Assembly: GCA_009781315.1 (NCBI GenBank)
Contig: WQYI01000002.1
Location: 148,062-212,061 of the forward strand
Length of the DNA: 64,000 nt
Reading direction: 5' to 3'
Source: Candidatus Endomicrobium embiratermitis
GTDB taxonomy: Bacteria > Elusimicrobiota > Endomicrobiia > Endomicrobiales > Endomicrobiaceae
A program made the translations under genes and the position numbers. Positions 36,010 through 44,529 of the stretch are shown here, in pieces (positions within the stretch are counted from its first letter, which is position 1; each line of letters opens with the position of its first letter). Under the pieces are notes generated by a model. That model was not told the DNA's origin and ran no database searches. It saw only the letters and a list, made by a program, of their open reading frames with translations.

Positions 36010-36188
36010 TGAACAGATCTTGTCACACCGACGAAAGTCTGTATTATGAAAGTTACACTAATGTAAATGAAGCTATTCACAGAGAAAAAATGCTGAAAGA
36101 ATGGAAGCGTATTTGGAAGATAGAGTTAATAGAACAGAATAATCCGAATTGGGATGACTTGATTGAGAAAGACGTTTTTATAAGTTAA
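36006..36188 (+). pseudogene. GIY-YIG nuclease remnant, C-terminal half only
   Basis: From LYYESYTNVNEAIHREKMLK onward, the 60-residue frame matches the C-terminal half of small single-domain GIY-YIG nucleases, including EAIxREKxxKxWxRxWKxxLIExxNPxWxDL. The N-terminal half with the GIY and YIG strands and the catalytic arginine/glutamate layout is missing. In its place is one arm of a palindromic element (36021-36039, translated SCHTDES). The other arm follows the stop codon (36199-36217). There is no ribosome-binding site, so a functional product is unlikely. It may be a decayed nuclease once tied to the repeat. Confidence 0.8.
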
Positions 36189-36217
36189 CATGGATGCCGA
36201 CTTTCGTCGGCATGACA
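36021..36217 (+). repeat. TGTCAT-type inverted repeats bracketing the GIY-YIG remnant
   Basis: Left arm TGTCACACCGACGAAAGTC (36021-36039) and right arm GACTTTCGTCGGCATGACA (36199-36217) are inverted copies, matching at 17 of 19 positions. The right side also contains a perfect local hairpin ATGCCGAC-TTTC-GTCGGCAT. The outer ends equal those of the other TGTCAT-family elements. Confidence 0.85.
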
Positions 36218-36254
36218 ACTAATGCTGTGTAGTTTTTATCTGAGAATATTTGTT

Positions 36255-38258
36255 ATGGAAAACTTTAAATTAGTTTCAAACTTCATGCCTTCCGGCGACC
36301 AGCCTGCCGCTATAGAAGAACTTTGCCGTAATTATGAAAGTAAAATAAATTCGCAGGTTTTGCTCGGCGTTACGGGATCCGGTAAAACGTTTGTAATGGC
36401 AAACGTCATCGAGAAGCTTCAAAAACCTACTCTTATAATTTCGCCAAACAAAATTTTGGCGGCTCAGACTTACGCGGAATTTAAATCTTTTTTTCCGCAT
36501 AATGCCGTGGAATATTTCATTTCATATTATGATTATTACCAGCCCGAAGCGTATATACCTTCAAGCGACACTTACATAGAAAAAGACGCGTCGATTAACG
36601 ACCATATAGACAGGCTGCGTTTAAAGGCGACAACGTCGCTGCTTGAGCGTAAAGACGTTATAGTCGTGGCTTCGGTTTCGTGTATTTATAATCTCGGTTC
36701 TCCGAAAGATTACCAGAATATGTGCGTTGAAATTATCGCGGGACAGGAAAAATCAAGAGAGCGTCTTTTGTCGGAGCTGGTTGCGATACATTACGAGAGA
36801 AACGAAATCGAATTTATAAGAGGCCGTTTTCGCGTCAAAGGCGATACGGTTGAAATTTTTCCGGCTTATCTTGAAACTGCAATAAGAATTGAATTTTATG
36901 GCGATACCATTGAAAGCATAAAAGAATTTAACCCTCTGACCGGTGAAGTTGCGGTTAAAAAAGATAAGTCTTACATTTACCCTGCAAAACATTTTGTCAC
37001 TACCGGTCCGAAGATAGAGCGCGCTTTGCAAACCATAAAAGCCGAACTTGACGAAAGGCTTGAAGTTTTAAAATCGCAGAAAAGACTTCTTGAAGCGCAA
37101 AGGCTTGAACAAAGAACAAAATACGATATGGAAATGCTTCGCGAAACCGGTTTTTGCAACGGCGTGGAAAATTATTCAAGGCATTTGTCCGGTAATCCCG
37201 AAGGCGCAAGACCCATGACTTTAATAGATTATTTTTTGCAGGATAACGATGATTTTTTGATGATAGCCGACGAATCTCACATATCTCTTCCTCAGATACG
37301 CGGAATGTACGAAGGCGACAGAAGCAGAAAACAGACTCTTGTTGATTTCGGTTTCAGGCTTCCTTCGGCTTTGGACAACAGACCTTTGAAATTTCCCGAA
37401 TTTGAGAGTCTTATAAAAAAGTTTATGATGGTTTCCGCGACTCCCGGTGTTTATGAACTTGAACGCAGCCATGAACATATTGTGGATTTGATAATACGTC
37501 CAACAGGGCTTGTGGATCCTGAAGTTATAATACGCCCTATTGACGGACAAATTAAAGATTTAATGAACGAAATTCAAAAAAACGTAGATAGAAAACAAAG
37601 AACTCTTGTAACTACCCTTACAAAAAAAATGTCTGAAGATTTGGCCGGTTATCTTAAAGAAAAAGGTTTCAAGGTAGAATATCTGCATTCCGAAATAGAC
37701 ACGCTTACAAGAATAGAAATTCTTAAAAATTTAAGGCTAGGAAAATTTGACGTTCTTGTCGGAATAAATCTATTAAGGGAAGGCTTAGATTTACCGGAAG
37801 TTTCTTTGGTTGCTGTTTTAGACGCTGATAAAGAAGGTTTTTTGCGTTCGGAACCTACGCTTATACAGATATGCGGCAGAGCCGCAAGAAACGTTGACGG
37901 CAGAGTAATTTTTTATGCCGATACGATGACCGGCTCTATGCAGAGAGCTTTAAAAGAAATGAGCCGCCGCCGCAATAAACAGCTTGAATACAATGAGGAA
38001 AATAAAATAACTCCGAAATCAATTGTAAAAGCCGTGCATGAACTTGACGAATTTCAAAATTTGTCCAGGTCCGAGTCGGTTACGCATCTTGTTGCCGAGA
38101 GCCAAGCCGATTATAAAATCACTCCTAAAAATATAGACGGCATTATAAAAGAAATAGAGCAGCGGATGAAAGAAGCGGCTGACAATCTGGATTTTGAATC
38201 CGCCGCGGTTTTAAGAGATAAAATGCTTGAACTTAAATCCATGAAAGGCAGAAGCTGA
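36255..38258 (+). CDS. uvrB: UvrABC system protein B
   Basis: A 667-residue UvrB, the damage-verifying helicase of nucleotide excision repair. It has Walker [10 protein letters not shown], the beta-hairpin region [86 protein letters not shown] and QICGRAARN. The UVR domain for UvrC binding closes the protein. ATG 36255 is chosen because it begins the conserved [17 protein letters not shown]; the frame extends 11 codons upstream into repeat-derived sequence. The last codons and stop lie within a palindromic element. Confidence 0.97.
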   Translation: MENFKLVSNFMPSGDQPAAIEELCRNYESKINSQVLLGVTGSGKTFVMANVIEKLQKPTLIISPNKILAAQTYAEFKSFFPHNAVEYFISYYDYYQPEAYIPSSDTYIEKDASINDHIDRLRLKATTSLLERKDVIVVASVSCIYNLGSPKDYQNMCVEIIAGQEKSRERLLSELVAIHYERNEIEFIRGRFRVKGDTVEIFPAYLETAIRIEFYGDTIESIKEFNPLTGEVAVKKDKSYIYPAKHFVTTGPKIERALQTIKAELDERLEVLKSQKRLLEAQRLEQRTKYDMEMLRETGFCNGVENYSRHLSGNPEGARPMTLIDYFLQDNDDFLMIADESHISLPQIRGMYEGDRSRKQTLVDFGFRLPSALDNRPLKFPEFESLIKKFMMVSATPGVYELERSHEHIVDLIIRPTGLVDPEVIIRPIDGQIKDLMNEIQKNVDRKQRTLVTTLTKKMSEDLAGYLKEKGFKVEYLHSEIDTLTRIEILKNLRLGKFDVLVGINLLREGLDLPEVSLVAVLDADKEGFLRSEPTLIQICGRAARNVDGRVIFYADTMTGSMQRALKEMSRRRNKQLEYNEENKITPKSIVKAVHELDEFQNLSRSESVTHLVAESQADYKITPKNIDGIIKEIEQRMKEAADNLDFESAAVLRDKMLELKSMKGRS

Positions 38259-38338
38259 GAAGCTGGGAAGTTGGGTAAAAGAAAAGACAAAGTCGTTGCT
38301 CAGCTTCTCAACATCCCATCATCCCAACTTCTGGCGTT
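38246..38338 (+). repeat. Intergenic palindrome, GAAGCTGGGAAG-word type
   Basis: Begins AAAGGCAGAAGCTGAGAAGC inside the uvrB 3' end and ends CTTCTGGCGTT. Left words (GAAGCTGGGAAGTTGGG) pair with CCCAACTTC and CAGCTTCTCAAC. Its centre AAGACAAAGTCGTTG is nearly that of the element at 13083. Confidence 0.72.
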
Positions 38339-38339
38339 A

Positions 38340-38368
38340 TTGTGTTTTTTTTCAAAATCTTGTATAAT
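38340..38368 (+). promoter_or_regulatory. Predicted sigma-70 promoter of the HIT gene
   Basis: TTGTGT (38340-38345), 17 bases, perfect TATAAT (38363-38368). It begins two bases after the preceding palindrome. Confidence 0.6.
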
Positions 38369-38397
38369 TTTCAATATCTTTTATAAAAGGTAGGGCT

Positions 38398-38745
38398 GTG
38401 TCCGATAATTGTCTTTTTTGTAAAATAGCCAAAGGGGAAATTCCTTCTCAGAAAGTTTATGAAGATGAGAAGGTTTTTGCGTTTAGAGACATAAATCCTC
38501 AGGCGCCGCTTCACGCGGTTATTATTCCTAAAAAACATATAAGCGCTTTGAATGTTGTTTCAGCGTCGGACGACGATATTTTAGGACATATTCAGTTCGC
38601 GGCTGCCGAAATTGCCAAACAATTTCCGGAAACAAAAAACGGTTTCAGAGTAGTAAATAATTGCGGCGCAGACGCGGGACAGACGGTATTTCATATACAT
38701 TATCATTTGCTTGCCGGAAGAACTTTCGGCTGGCCTCCGGGATAA
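38398..38745 (+). CDS. HIT-family (PKCI/HINT-like) nucleotide hydrolase
   Basis: A 115-residue HIT protein of the HINT branch, which hydrolyses purine nucleoside phosphoramidates. It shows CLFCKIAKGEIPSQKVYEDE, FRDINPQAPLHAVIIPKKHI and the active-site histidine triad HIHYHLLAGR near residues 100-110. The start is GTG 38398, preceded by AAAGGTAGGG; no ATG fits. It has its own promoter and is followed by a long double-hairpin palindrome before rpsU. Confidence 0.92.
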   Translation: MSDNCLFCKIAKGEIPSQKVYEDEKVFAFRDINPQAPLHAVIIPKKHISALNVVSASDDDILGHIQFAAAEIAKQFPETKNGFRVVNNCGADAGQTVFHIHYHLLAGRTFGWPPG

Positions 38746-38748
38746 AAA

Positions 38749-38878
38749 GACAGGTAGGAAGTAGAAGGCAGGAAGTAGGAGGTAATGAGTTTCGGCGAAG
38801 CCGAAACCGATTATAAGTTTTCGCAAAGCGAAAACACATTACTTTTTCCTTTCTCCCTCCTCCCTCCTAGTTGTCGTT
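38749..38878 (+). repeat. Large palindrome, GGAAGTAGGA-word type, with two inner hairpins
   Basis: Purine arm (GACAGGTAGGAAGTAGAAGG, then CAGGAAGTAGGAGGTAATG) and pyrimidine arm (CATTACTTTTTCC, then TTTCTCCCTCCTCCCTCC). The loop holds two perfect 8-bp hairpins: GTTTCGGC-GAA-GCCGAAAC (38789-38807) and GTTTTCGC-AAA-GCGAAAAC (38817-38835). The right end is TTGTCGTT. It would form a cruciform with a two-leaf head. Confidence 0.8.
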
Positions 38879-38896
38879 AAAAAGGCGGTGTTTAAA

Positions 38897-39103
38897 TTGG
38901 TTAACGTAAAAGTGCGCGAAGGCGAATCTATTGAAGAGGCGATAAGACGTTTTAAAAGAGAATGCGAAAGAAACGGAATTATGCAGGAAATAAAAAAACG
39001 CGAGTTCTACAAAGCTCCGAGCGTTTTGAAAAAAGAAAAACTTGCCGAAGCTAAGAGAAAAATCCGCCGTAAAATGCTTAAAGACAACAGATGGGGAAAG
39101 TAA
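38897..39103 (+). CDS. rpsU: Ribosomal protein S21
   Basis: A 68-residue basic S21: VNVKVREGESIEEAIRRFKRECERNGIMQEIKKREFYKAPS and a C-terminal lysine/arginine-rich helix. The frame is open from a GTG at 38888, but S21 proteins normally begin (M)VNVKV. A TTG at 38897 with AGGCGG (38883-38888) eight bases upstream gives exactly that, so a TTG start is assigned. S21 helps mRNA selection at the 30S subunit. A palindrome lies upstream and a G-rich hairpin downstream. Confidence 0.92.
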   Translation: MVNVKVREGESIEEAIRRFKRECERNGIMQEIKKREFYKAPSVLKKEKLAEAKRKIRRKMLKDNRWGK

Positions 39104-39121
39104 AATACTTGTAAAATAACA

Positions 39122-39167
39122 GGGGGGCCGTTGTTATTTACGGCTCCCACGGTGTTTTCTTTTTATT
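39122..39167 (+). terminator. Possible terminator after rpsU
   Basis: GGGGGCCGT, loop of about eight, ACGGCTCCC (one G-T pair), followed after a few bases by GTTTTCTTTTTATT. The T-run is not directly adjacent, so the call is tentative. Confidence 0.45.
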
Positions 39168-39178
39168 GCGGGGGGATT

Positions 39179-40141
39179 ATGAAGCTTAAACAAATACAGG
39201 ATTTATTTGTCAAAGAAGGAATGAAAGAAGATCCCAGAGGAATAGGCGAAGTAGAGCTTGACCTTTTAAAACGCAAACAGGATTATGACGCCCTTTCCAA
39301 AGAGAAAAAAGAAAAATTTGACCTTGAAAGTCTTGAAAATCCGTATTACGATTCCAGAATTTTAAACGGCGCCAAAGAAACGGAAGTCAAAACCGTTATG
39401 GTCGGCATAGATATAGAAACTCCTGAAATTTTGCTTGCAAAACAACTCATAAATTCAGGAAAAAAAATAGATTTAGTCATTGCTCATCATCCCGAAGGCT
39501 ACGCTTATTCTACATTTCATAACGTTTTATCTATGCAGTCCGATATTTTGCATAAAATCGGAATACCGATTAATATCGGCGAGAAACTTCTTTCGCCGCG
39601 TATCAAAGAAGTCCACAGAAGCGTAATGCCGCAAAACAACGAAAGAGTTTCCGACGCGGCAAAACTTTTAGACGTTAACATTATGACGGCGCACACCGTA
39701 GCGGATAATCACGTAGCTTCGTTTTTACAAAAAGAAATAGACGCGTTAAGTCCCAGATATTTAAAGGATATAATCGCGTTTTTAAATAAACAGCCTGAAT
39801 ATAAACATTCGGCGGATTTTGCGCTTCCTCCGGTTATTTTGCTGGGAAACGACGATTCCAGATGCGGTAAAGTTTTTGTAGATATGACTGGCGGCACTGA
39901 AGGCCCCGTGGAAGTTTTTGAAAAGCTTTCCTCCGCGGGAGTCGGCACAATTATATGTATGCATTTAAGCCCTAAAGCCGTTAAAGAAGCCGAAAAATAT
40001 AATCTCAACGTGATTTTGGCAGGGCATATTTCATCCGACAATCTGGGCTTAAACCTTTTATTTGATAAACTGGAAAAAGAACACGGCAAACTTGATTTTA
40101 TAGAAGCCTCCGGGTTTAGAAGATTCAGAAGAAACGCATAA
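39179..40141 (+). CDS. NIF3-like dinuclear metal-centre family protein
   Basis: A 320-residue protein resembling the NIF3 (NGG1-interacting factor) family. It has a metal-binding stretch LVIAHHPEG near residue 106, AHTVADNHVASF, and a C-terminal HLSPKAVKEAEKYNLNVILAGHISSDNLGLN with further histidine and aspartate ligands. The enzymatic role of this family is unresolved; members bind two metal ions and form hexamers. ATG 39179 is chosen for the adjacent GGGGGG run; the frame extends 16 codons further upstream without support. It lies between rpsU and dnaG. Confidence 0.75.
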   Translation: MKLKQIQDLFVKEGMKEDPRGIGEVELDLLKRKQDYDALSKEKKEKFDLESLENPYYDSRILNGAKETEVKTVMVGIDIETPEILLAKQLINSGKKIDLVIAHHPEGYAYSTFHNVLSMQSDILHKIGIPINIGEKLLSPRIKEVHRSVMPQNNERVSDAAKLLDVNIMTAHTVADNHVASFLQKEIDALSPRYLKDIIAFLNKQPEYKHSADFALPPVILLGNDDSRCGKVFVDMTGGTEGPVEVFEKLSSAGVGTIICMHLSPKAVKEAEKYNLNVILAGHISSDNLGLNLLFDKLEKEHGKLDFIEASGFRRFRRNA

Positions 40142-40229
40142 AGGCAAATTACAATTTACAAATAACAATTAACGGCAAAACCGCTTTTAAAATTTATTTG
40201 TTATTTATAAATTGTTAATTGTTAATTGA
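40142..40229 (+). repeat. AT-rich palindromic element before dnaG
   Basis: AAGGCAAATTACAATTTACA, then AATAACAATTAA, a CGGCAAAACCG mini-hairpin, then TTTATTTGTTATTTATAAATTG and TTAATTGTTAATTG. It ends one base before the dnaG ATG. Confidence 0.75.
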
Positions 40230-40230
40230 T

Positions 40231-41958
40231 ATGGCAATACCTGACGATATAATTGAAAGGGTTAGGCTCTCAAGCGATATAATATCCGTTATCAGAGAGT
40301 ATTTGCCCGACTTAAAAAGGGCTGGCAGAAACTGGAAAGCCTGCTGCCCTTTTCATAATGAAAAAACGCCGTCTTTTATGGTAAATCCCGAAAAAGGAAT
40401 ATTCAAATGTTTCGGGTGCAATGCGGCGGGAGACGTTTTTAAGTTTGTTATGCTTATGGACAATCTTTCGTGGGTTGAGTCCATAAAGAAACTGGCAAAA
40501 AAATCCGGTATAGAAATAAAAGAAACAAAAGAAGACGTTGTAAAAGTTTCCGAGAAAACAAAGCTCTTTGAGATTTTGGAAAGTTCGGCAAGGTTTTATC
40601 ACAGGCATCTTTTAGAAAGCGAATCCGCCAAAAAAGCGAGAGAATACCTTTCAAAACGCGGAATTACGTCTGAAACAGTTAAAAAGTTTCAATTGGGATA
40701 CGCTCCCAAAGGACAACTTTTGCAGTCAGCGTTGAAAAAAGGTTATACGACGGAAATACTTTCTAAAGCGGGAATTATAACCAAAACCGAAAGAGGAAGT
40801 TTTTACGAATATATGTCGGAAAGGTTAGTGTTTCCGATTTTTGACGTTCAGGGAAGAGTCGTGGCTTTCGGCGGAAGAACTTTGACGGACCAGAACCCGA
40901 AATATTTAAATACTCCCGAAACGGCTGTTTATTCAAAGTCTTTCAATCTTTACGGACTGTTCCAGACGCTTCCCGAGTTGAGAAAAGAAAGAAAGATTAT
41001 AGTTCTGGAAGGTTATGTCGACGTTGTTATTCCCCAGCAGTTCGGAATAACCGGAGCAGTGGCTTCTTTAGGAACGGCTTTTACGCATAGCCACGCGAAA
41101 CTTATCGCAAGATACGCAGATTCGGCCAGACTTCTTTTTGACGCGGATGAAGCCGGCAGAACCGCGACACAGAGAGCTTTGGAAATTTTGGTTGAAGATT
41201 CGGTTGAATGTTCTGTATCGTCTTTGCCCGAAAATACGGACGCGGACGAATATCTTAACGAGCACGGCAAAGAGAAATTTCTTAAACTCTTGGATGAGAC
41301 GTCCGAAACCGCGATAAGTTTTATGATTAACAGGGTTTCGTCTTTGGTAAAAGGAAATACCCCCGAAGCGAAAGCGAAAAAAGTTTCTTTGCTTTTGGAT
41401 TTTGTTTTAAAAAGTTCTAACGCTGTAGTGCGCGGGGAATGGATAAAAAAAATATCGCAGAATTTGAATGTCGGTGAAGAAGACGTTTGGAGGGAGTTTA
41501 AAAAGAAGCAGCGGTCCGGCTTAAAAAACTATAGTGACGATAATAAAACTTTCGCGAACGCCGTTAATGCAAACAAGCGAAGCTTGTCGCTTGAAGAGAA
41601 TTTGCTGAATTTGATATTGGCGGACAGAGAATACGTTTCTAAAGTTCCGTCCGATTGTTTTAAAGATTTAAAATGCGTTAAAGTTTACGGGCTGATGGCG
41701 TCGGGTATGAGCGACGCCGACATTTTAAACTCTCTTGCTAAAGATGATGCCGACTGGTTTTCGTCGTTAGTATTGAAGCAGATTGAATACAAAAATATCA
41801 GCGAAGCGTTTAAGACTGTTCTTAAAGACATAGAGAAAAACAGGCTTGAATTAAGGCGTAAAGAATTGGCGGGGCTTATAAAAGCCGGCAGCGCAAAACA
41901 AGATGAAATTTCGGAATTTAATAAATTAAATAAACAGTTAAAAGGTTCGGAGAAATAA
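40231..41958 (+). CDS. dnaG: DNA primase DnaG
   Basis: A 575-residue primase that makes RNA primers at the replication fork. The N-terminal zinc finger is [31 protein letters not shown] (CX2H...CX2C). The RNA polymerase/Toprim core follows with [26 protein letters not shown] and [13 protein letters not shown]. The C-terminal helicase-binding region is lysine-rich. The ATG at 40231 starts the family-typical [16 protein letters not shown]. There is no Shine-Dalgarno: the 5' side is an AT-rich repeat. dnaG-rpoD is the familiar macromolecular synthesis order; rpsU is nearby but separated by the NIF3 gene. Confidence 0.95.
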   Translation: MAIPDDIIERVRLSSDIISVIREYLPDLKRAGRNWKACCPFHNEKTPSFMVNPEKGIFKCFGCNAAGDVFKFVMLMDNLSWVESIKKLAKKSGIEIKETKEDVVKVSEKTKLFEILESSARFYHRHLLESESAKKAREYLSKRGITSETVKKFQLGYAPKGQLLQSALKKGYTTEILSKAGIITKTERGSFYEYMSERLVFPIFDVQGRVVAFGGRTLTDQNPKYLNTPETAVYSKSFNLYGLFQTLPELRKERKIIVLEGYVDVVIPQQFGITGAVASLGTAFTHSHAKLIARYADSARLLFDADEAGRTATQRALEILVEDSVECSVSSLPENTDADEYLNEHGKEKFLKLLDETSETAISFMINRVSSLVKGNTPEAKAKKVSLLLDFVLKSSNAVVRGEWIKKISQNLNVGEEDVWREFKKKQRSGLKNYSDDNKTFANAVNANKRSLSLEENLLNLILADREYVSKVPSDCFKDLKCVKVYGLMASGMSDADILNSLAKDDADWFSSLVLKQIEYKNISEAFKTVLKDIEKNRLELRRKELAGLIKAGSAKQDEISEFNKLNKQLKGSEK

Positions 41959-41968
41959 CTCCCTTTTT

Positions 41969-42042
41969 TGTCATTCTGAAAGACGAAGTCTTGAAGAATC
42001 CAGTCTTTAACGGCAGATCCGTTCGCTTCGCTCAGGATGACA
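41969..42042 (+). repeat. TGTCATTCTGA-type palindromic element before rpoD
   Basis: TGTCATTCTGAAAGACGAAG, then TCTTGAAGAATCC, a spacer with GTCTTTAACGGCAGATCC, and GTTCGCTTCGCTCAGGATGACA. The ends match the TGTCAT...ATGACA rule. It places an extra ATG (41991) in the rpoD frame. Confidence 0.75.
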
Positions 42043-42071
42043 GGCAAAAGTGTAACTTTCGGAGAAATAAA

Positions 42072-43787
42072 ATGGCAAAAAAAGATTTGTTTCAGGGTTT
42101 AATCGACATAGGCAAGGAGCAGGGCTATCTGACTTACGACGAGATAAACAAAAGCATTCCGCAGGCCTCTATGGTCGCGGAAAAAATCGACAGTTTTTTT
42201 GTGACATTGGAAGATTTGGGAATTAAAGTTGTTGATAATAAAGAATCAAAAACAAGGAAAAACAGCGGAGAGGCCGTGGAGCAGTCCGTAAAAGTCGCAA
42301 GCGATGACGAAGAAATAAATCCCGTAAGAATGTATTTAAGCGAAATGGCGAAAGTTCCTTTGCTTGAACGCGCCGTTGAAGTCGAACTTGCCAAAAATAT
42401 CAGGGAAAACGAGAAAAAATTAAAATTTATAGTTTTGGAATCTCCTCTTATAATCAAAGAAATCAGAAACTGGGAAACTCTGATAAGCCAGCAGGAAATG
42501 ACGCCTAAAGAACTTATGCCCAGAGGCCGCAAGTCCGACGCACAGCTCAGGGGTATGGGCGTAAGAATCAAAAAAGCCGTACAGAAAATTAATCACGTGG
42601 AAAAGAAGATAAGCTCTTACGAGCACAAATTAAAGTTAAAATCGGTTTCGCAAAGGGATAAAGCAAAATACCAGGAAAAAATTAAAGAACTCCGCACCGA
42701 AATAATCAATCTTATAACGAGCCTGAATTTGAATCAGGACAAAATAAAAAGGCTGATAAATAAAATTAAAACTACCGCGCAGAAATTTAACGAAATCAAG
42801 GACGATTTAAGAAGATTTGAAAGAAAATACAGAAATCCTTTAAGTAAAGTCCAGACGCTTTTTAAGAATTACCAGTCCGGGAAAATCAGAGCGGCGGAAT
42901 TTAAAAAGCATACGGGCTGTCCGGTAAAAGAAGCCGAAGGACAATTGGAATACGTAAAAACTCTTCTTACAAAACAAGCCAATTTAAAAGAAGGTTTTGT
43001 GATAACTCCGGAAGAAATGATAGAAACCGACAGGAAAATAAGAGAACTTGAGGAAGTTATACACAGAGATAAAATGAAACTTATAGAGGCGAATTTTCGT
43101 CTTGTGGTTTCTATAGCGAAAAAACACGTCGGCGTAAGCAATCTTGAGCTTTCCGACCTGATACAGGAAGGAAATTTAGGTCTTTCAAAAGCCGTTGAAA
43201 AGTTCGAGTGGAAACGAGGATTTAAGTTTTCGACTTATGCGACGTGGTGGATAAGACAGTCTATAAACCGCGCCATTGCGGATCAGGCGAGGACTATTAG
43301 AATTCCGGTTCATATGAAAGAACTGATTTCAAAACTTACTAAAGTTAAAAAGAAATACCAACAGGATATCGGCAGAGAGCCTACTATTGAGGAATATTCA
43401 AAAAGTTTAAGGCTTTCTACAGACAGGATAAGGAAAATATTAAAAATGATGCAGGAGCCGGTATCTTTGGCCACTCCCGTGGGAGAGGAAGAAGATTCTC
43501 ATTTAGAGGATTTTATAGAAGATCAAAACAGCCCGAGCCCGGTTGCCAAAACGCAGCAATACAGATTGCAGCTTGAACTTGAAAAAGTTTTGAACACTTT
43601 GACCCCCAGAGAAGCCGAAATCATAAGCTTGAGATACGGCATAGGCGTAGGATATCCCAGCACTTTGGAAGAAGTAGGCAAAAAATTCGGCGTAACAAGA
43701 GAAAGAGTAAGGCAAATAGAAGCCAAAGCCATAAGAAAGCTAAGGCACCCTACCAGAAGCAAACCGTTGAGGGAATATTTGGATTAA
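42072..43787 (+). CDS. rpoD: Primary sigma factor RpoD
   Basis: A 571-residue sigma-70. It has the N-terminal region 1.1 ([17 protein letters not shown]), region 1.2 (DPVRMYL-like [16 protein letters not shown]) and a long lysine-rich non-conserved region. Region 2 is [14 protein letters not shown]...[12 protein letters not shown] and [21 protein letters not shown]. Region 3 and region 4 end in the [31 protein letters not shown]. It directs housekeeping transcription; the many TTGACA/TATAAT-like promoters seen here fit it. ATG 42072 with GGAGAAAT upstream is preferred; the 27 extra codons from 41991 translate a palindromic repeat. A strong terminator follows. Confidence 0.96.
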   Translation: MAKKDLFQGLIDIGKEQGYLTYDEINKSIPQASMVAEKIDSFFVTLEDLGIKVVDNKESKTRKNSGEAVEQSVKVASDDEEINPVRMYLSEMAKVPLLERAVEVELAKNIRENEKKLKFIVLESPLIIKEIRNWETLISQQEMTPKELMPRGRKSDAQLRGMGVRIKKAVQKINHVEKKISSYEHKLKLKSVSQRDKAKYQEKIKELRTEIINLITSLNLNQDKIKRLINKIKTTAQKFNEIKDDLRRFERKYRNPLSKVQTLFKNYQSGKIRAAEFKKHTGCPVKEAEGQLEYVKTLLTKQANLKEGFVITPEEMIETDRKIRELEEVIHRDKMKLIEANFRLVVSIAKKHVGVSNLELSDLIQEGNLGLSKAVEKFEWKRGFKFSTYATWWIRQSINRAIADQARTIRIPVHMKELISKLTKVKKKYQQDIGREPTIEEYSKSLRLSTDRIRKILKMMQEPVSLATPVGEEEDSHLEDFIEDQNSPSPVAKTQQYRLQLELEKVLNTLTPREAEIISLRYGIGVGYPSTLEEVGKKFGVTRERVRQIEAKAIRKLRHPTRSKPLREYLD

Positions 43788-43814
43788 AAATTCAAAATAT
43801 TATTGAAAAATCAA

Positions 43815-43849
43815 AACGGCAGCGTTTTTAACGGCGCTGTCGTTTTTTT
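43815..43849 (+). terminator. Rho-independent terminator of dnaG-rpoD
   Basis: AACGGCAGCG / CGCTGTCGTT stem (one G-T pair), nine-base loop and a seven-T run. Its stem base AACGGCAG...CTGTCGTT is the same as the ends of the larger gene-end palindromes. Confidence 0.9.
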
Positions 43850-43909
43850 GTTATTAAAAAATTTAAAAAAATAACTGTTTTATCGATCATTATTTCACAA
43901 ATATTTCAC

Positions 43910-43938
43910 TTGCTGAAATGAATGATTTGTTATATAGT
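43910..43938 (+). promoter_or_regulatory. Predicted sigma-70 promoter upstream of the small membrane protein
   Basis: TTGCTG (43910-43915), 17 bases, TATAGT (43933-43938). Transcription would start about 25 bases ahead of the ATG at 43972. It may also serve the giant gene downstream, for which no separate promoter space exists. Confidence 0.6.
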
Positions 43939-43971
43939 AATAGTGGAGTATTGCGGGTTAGAAGGATGATT

Positions 43972-44499
43972 ATGAATAAAACAAAGAAAATCAAAATCAT
44001 TTCCAATATTGTTTTATTTAGCATTATGCTAAATTTTTCTCTTTGCTACATAACGCTAAACGCTAAACTCAATCTTTCTATTGCGTTTTCTTCAGTCGCC
44101 GGCGCGGTAACATACTCTTATAATCCTATTCAATTTACAAAAGACTTAAAAGATAATATCTCTTGTTGTCTTTATAAAAAATCGGATAAACAGGATGCAA
44201 AGAAAAATGAAAGCAGCAATCCCGTTGCCGATAAAAAGAACGATTTTATAATTTCCGTTTTTTCTCATCCTCAAATCAAAAATTTAAGGCAGCTTAATAA
44301 TTTTTATATTGATAAACCGGCTGTTAGCGCAAAGTGCATGTCAATGTACAATTTATACGGTAAATTTTTAGCCGATAGTTCCGTTCCGTTTGCTTTTAGC
44401 TTCACGTTGTTGATGTGGCTTGCTATAATTTTCAGAAAAGAACGCGGGCTTTTAAAAAATATAAAATTTACAATAAAAACATATAATTCTGCAGTTTAG
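43972..44499 (+). CDS. Small membrane protein of unknown function preceding the giant gene
   Basis: I do not recognise this 175-residue protein. It has an N-terminal hydrophobic segment (about 10-27, IISNIVLFSIMLNFSLCYIT), which could be a signal anchor. A middle region is rich in Lys, Asp and Ser (KKSDKQDAKKNESSNPVADKK), and a second helix near 148-163 (FAFSFTLLMWLAIIF) is followed by positive charges. Earlier in-frame ATGs exist (43918, 43966), but AGAAGG at 43960-43965 is well placed only for 43972. The stop lies in the loop of a terminator-like hairpin, and the next gene starts 30 bases later, so it may be a partner or a regulatory leader of the giant protein (inference). Confidence 0.65.
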   Translation: MNKTKKIKIISNIVLFSIMLNFSLCYITLNAKLNLSIAFSSVAGAVTYSYNPIQFTKDLKDNISCCLYKKSDKQDAKKNESSNPVADKKNDFIISVFSHPQIKNLRQLNNFYIDKPAVSAKCMSMYNLYGKFLADSSVPFAFSFTLLMWLAIIFRKERGLLKNIKFTIKTYNSAV

Positions 44500-44514
44500 G
44501 ATTATATGTTTTTT
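44479..44514 (+). terminator. Intrinsic terminator or attenuator ahead of the giant gene
   Basis: Perfect 9-bp stem ACATATAAT / ATTATATGT, loop containing the stop codon of the preceding gene, then TTTTTT. Translation up to that stop could cover and open the stem, letting polymerase read into the giant gene, as in attenuation (inference). Confidence 0.7.
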
Positions 44515-44529
44515 ATTTAAGGGGGGGAT

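Noticed and set aside
36006..36188. Functional small GIY-YIG nuclease
   Set aside because: The GIY and YIG strands are missing, no SD is present and a repeat arm replaces the N-terminus.
41991..42071. 27-codon N-terminal extension of RpoD
   Set aside because: It translates a palindromic repeat; ATG 42072 has a good SD and begins the family-typical N-terminus.
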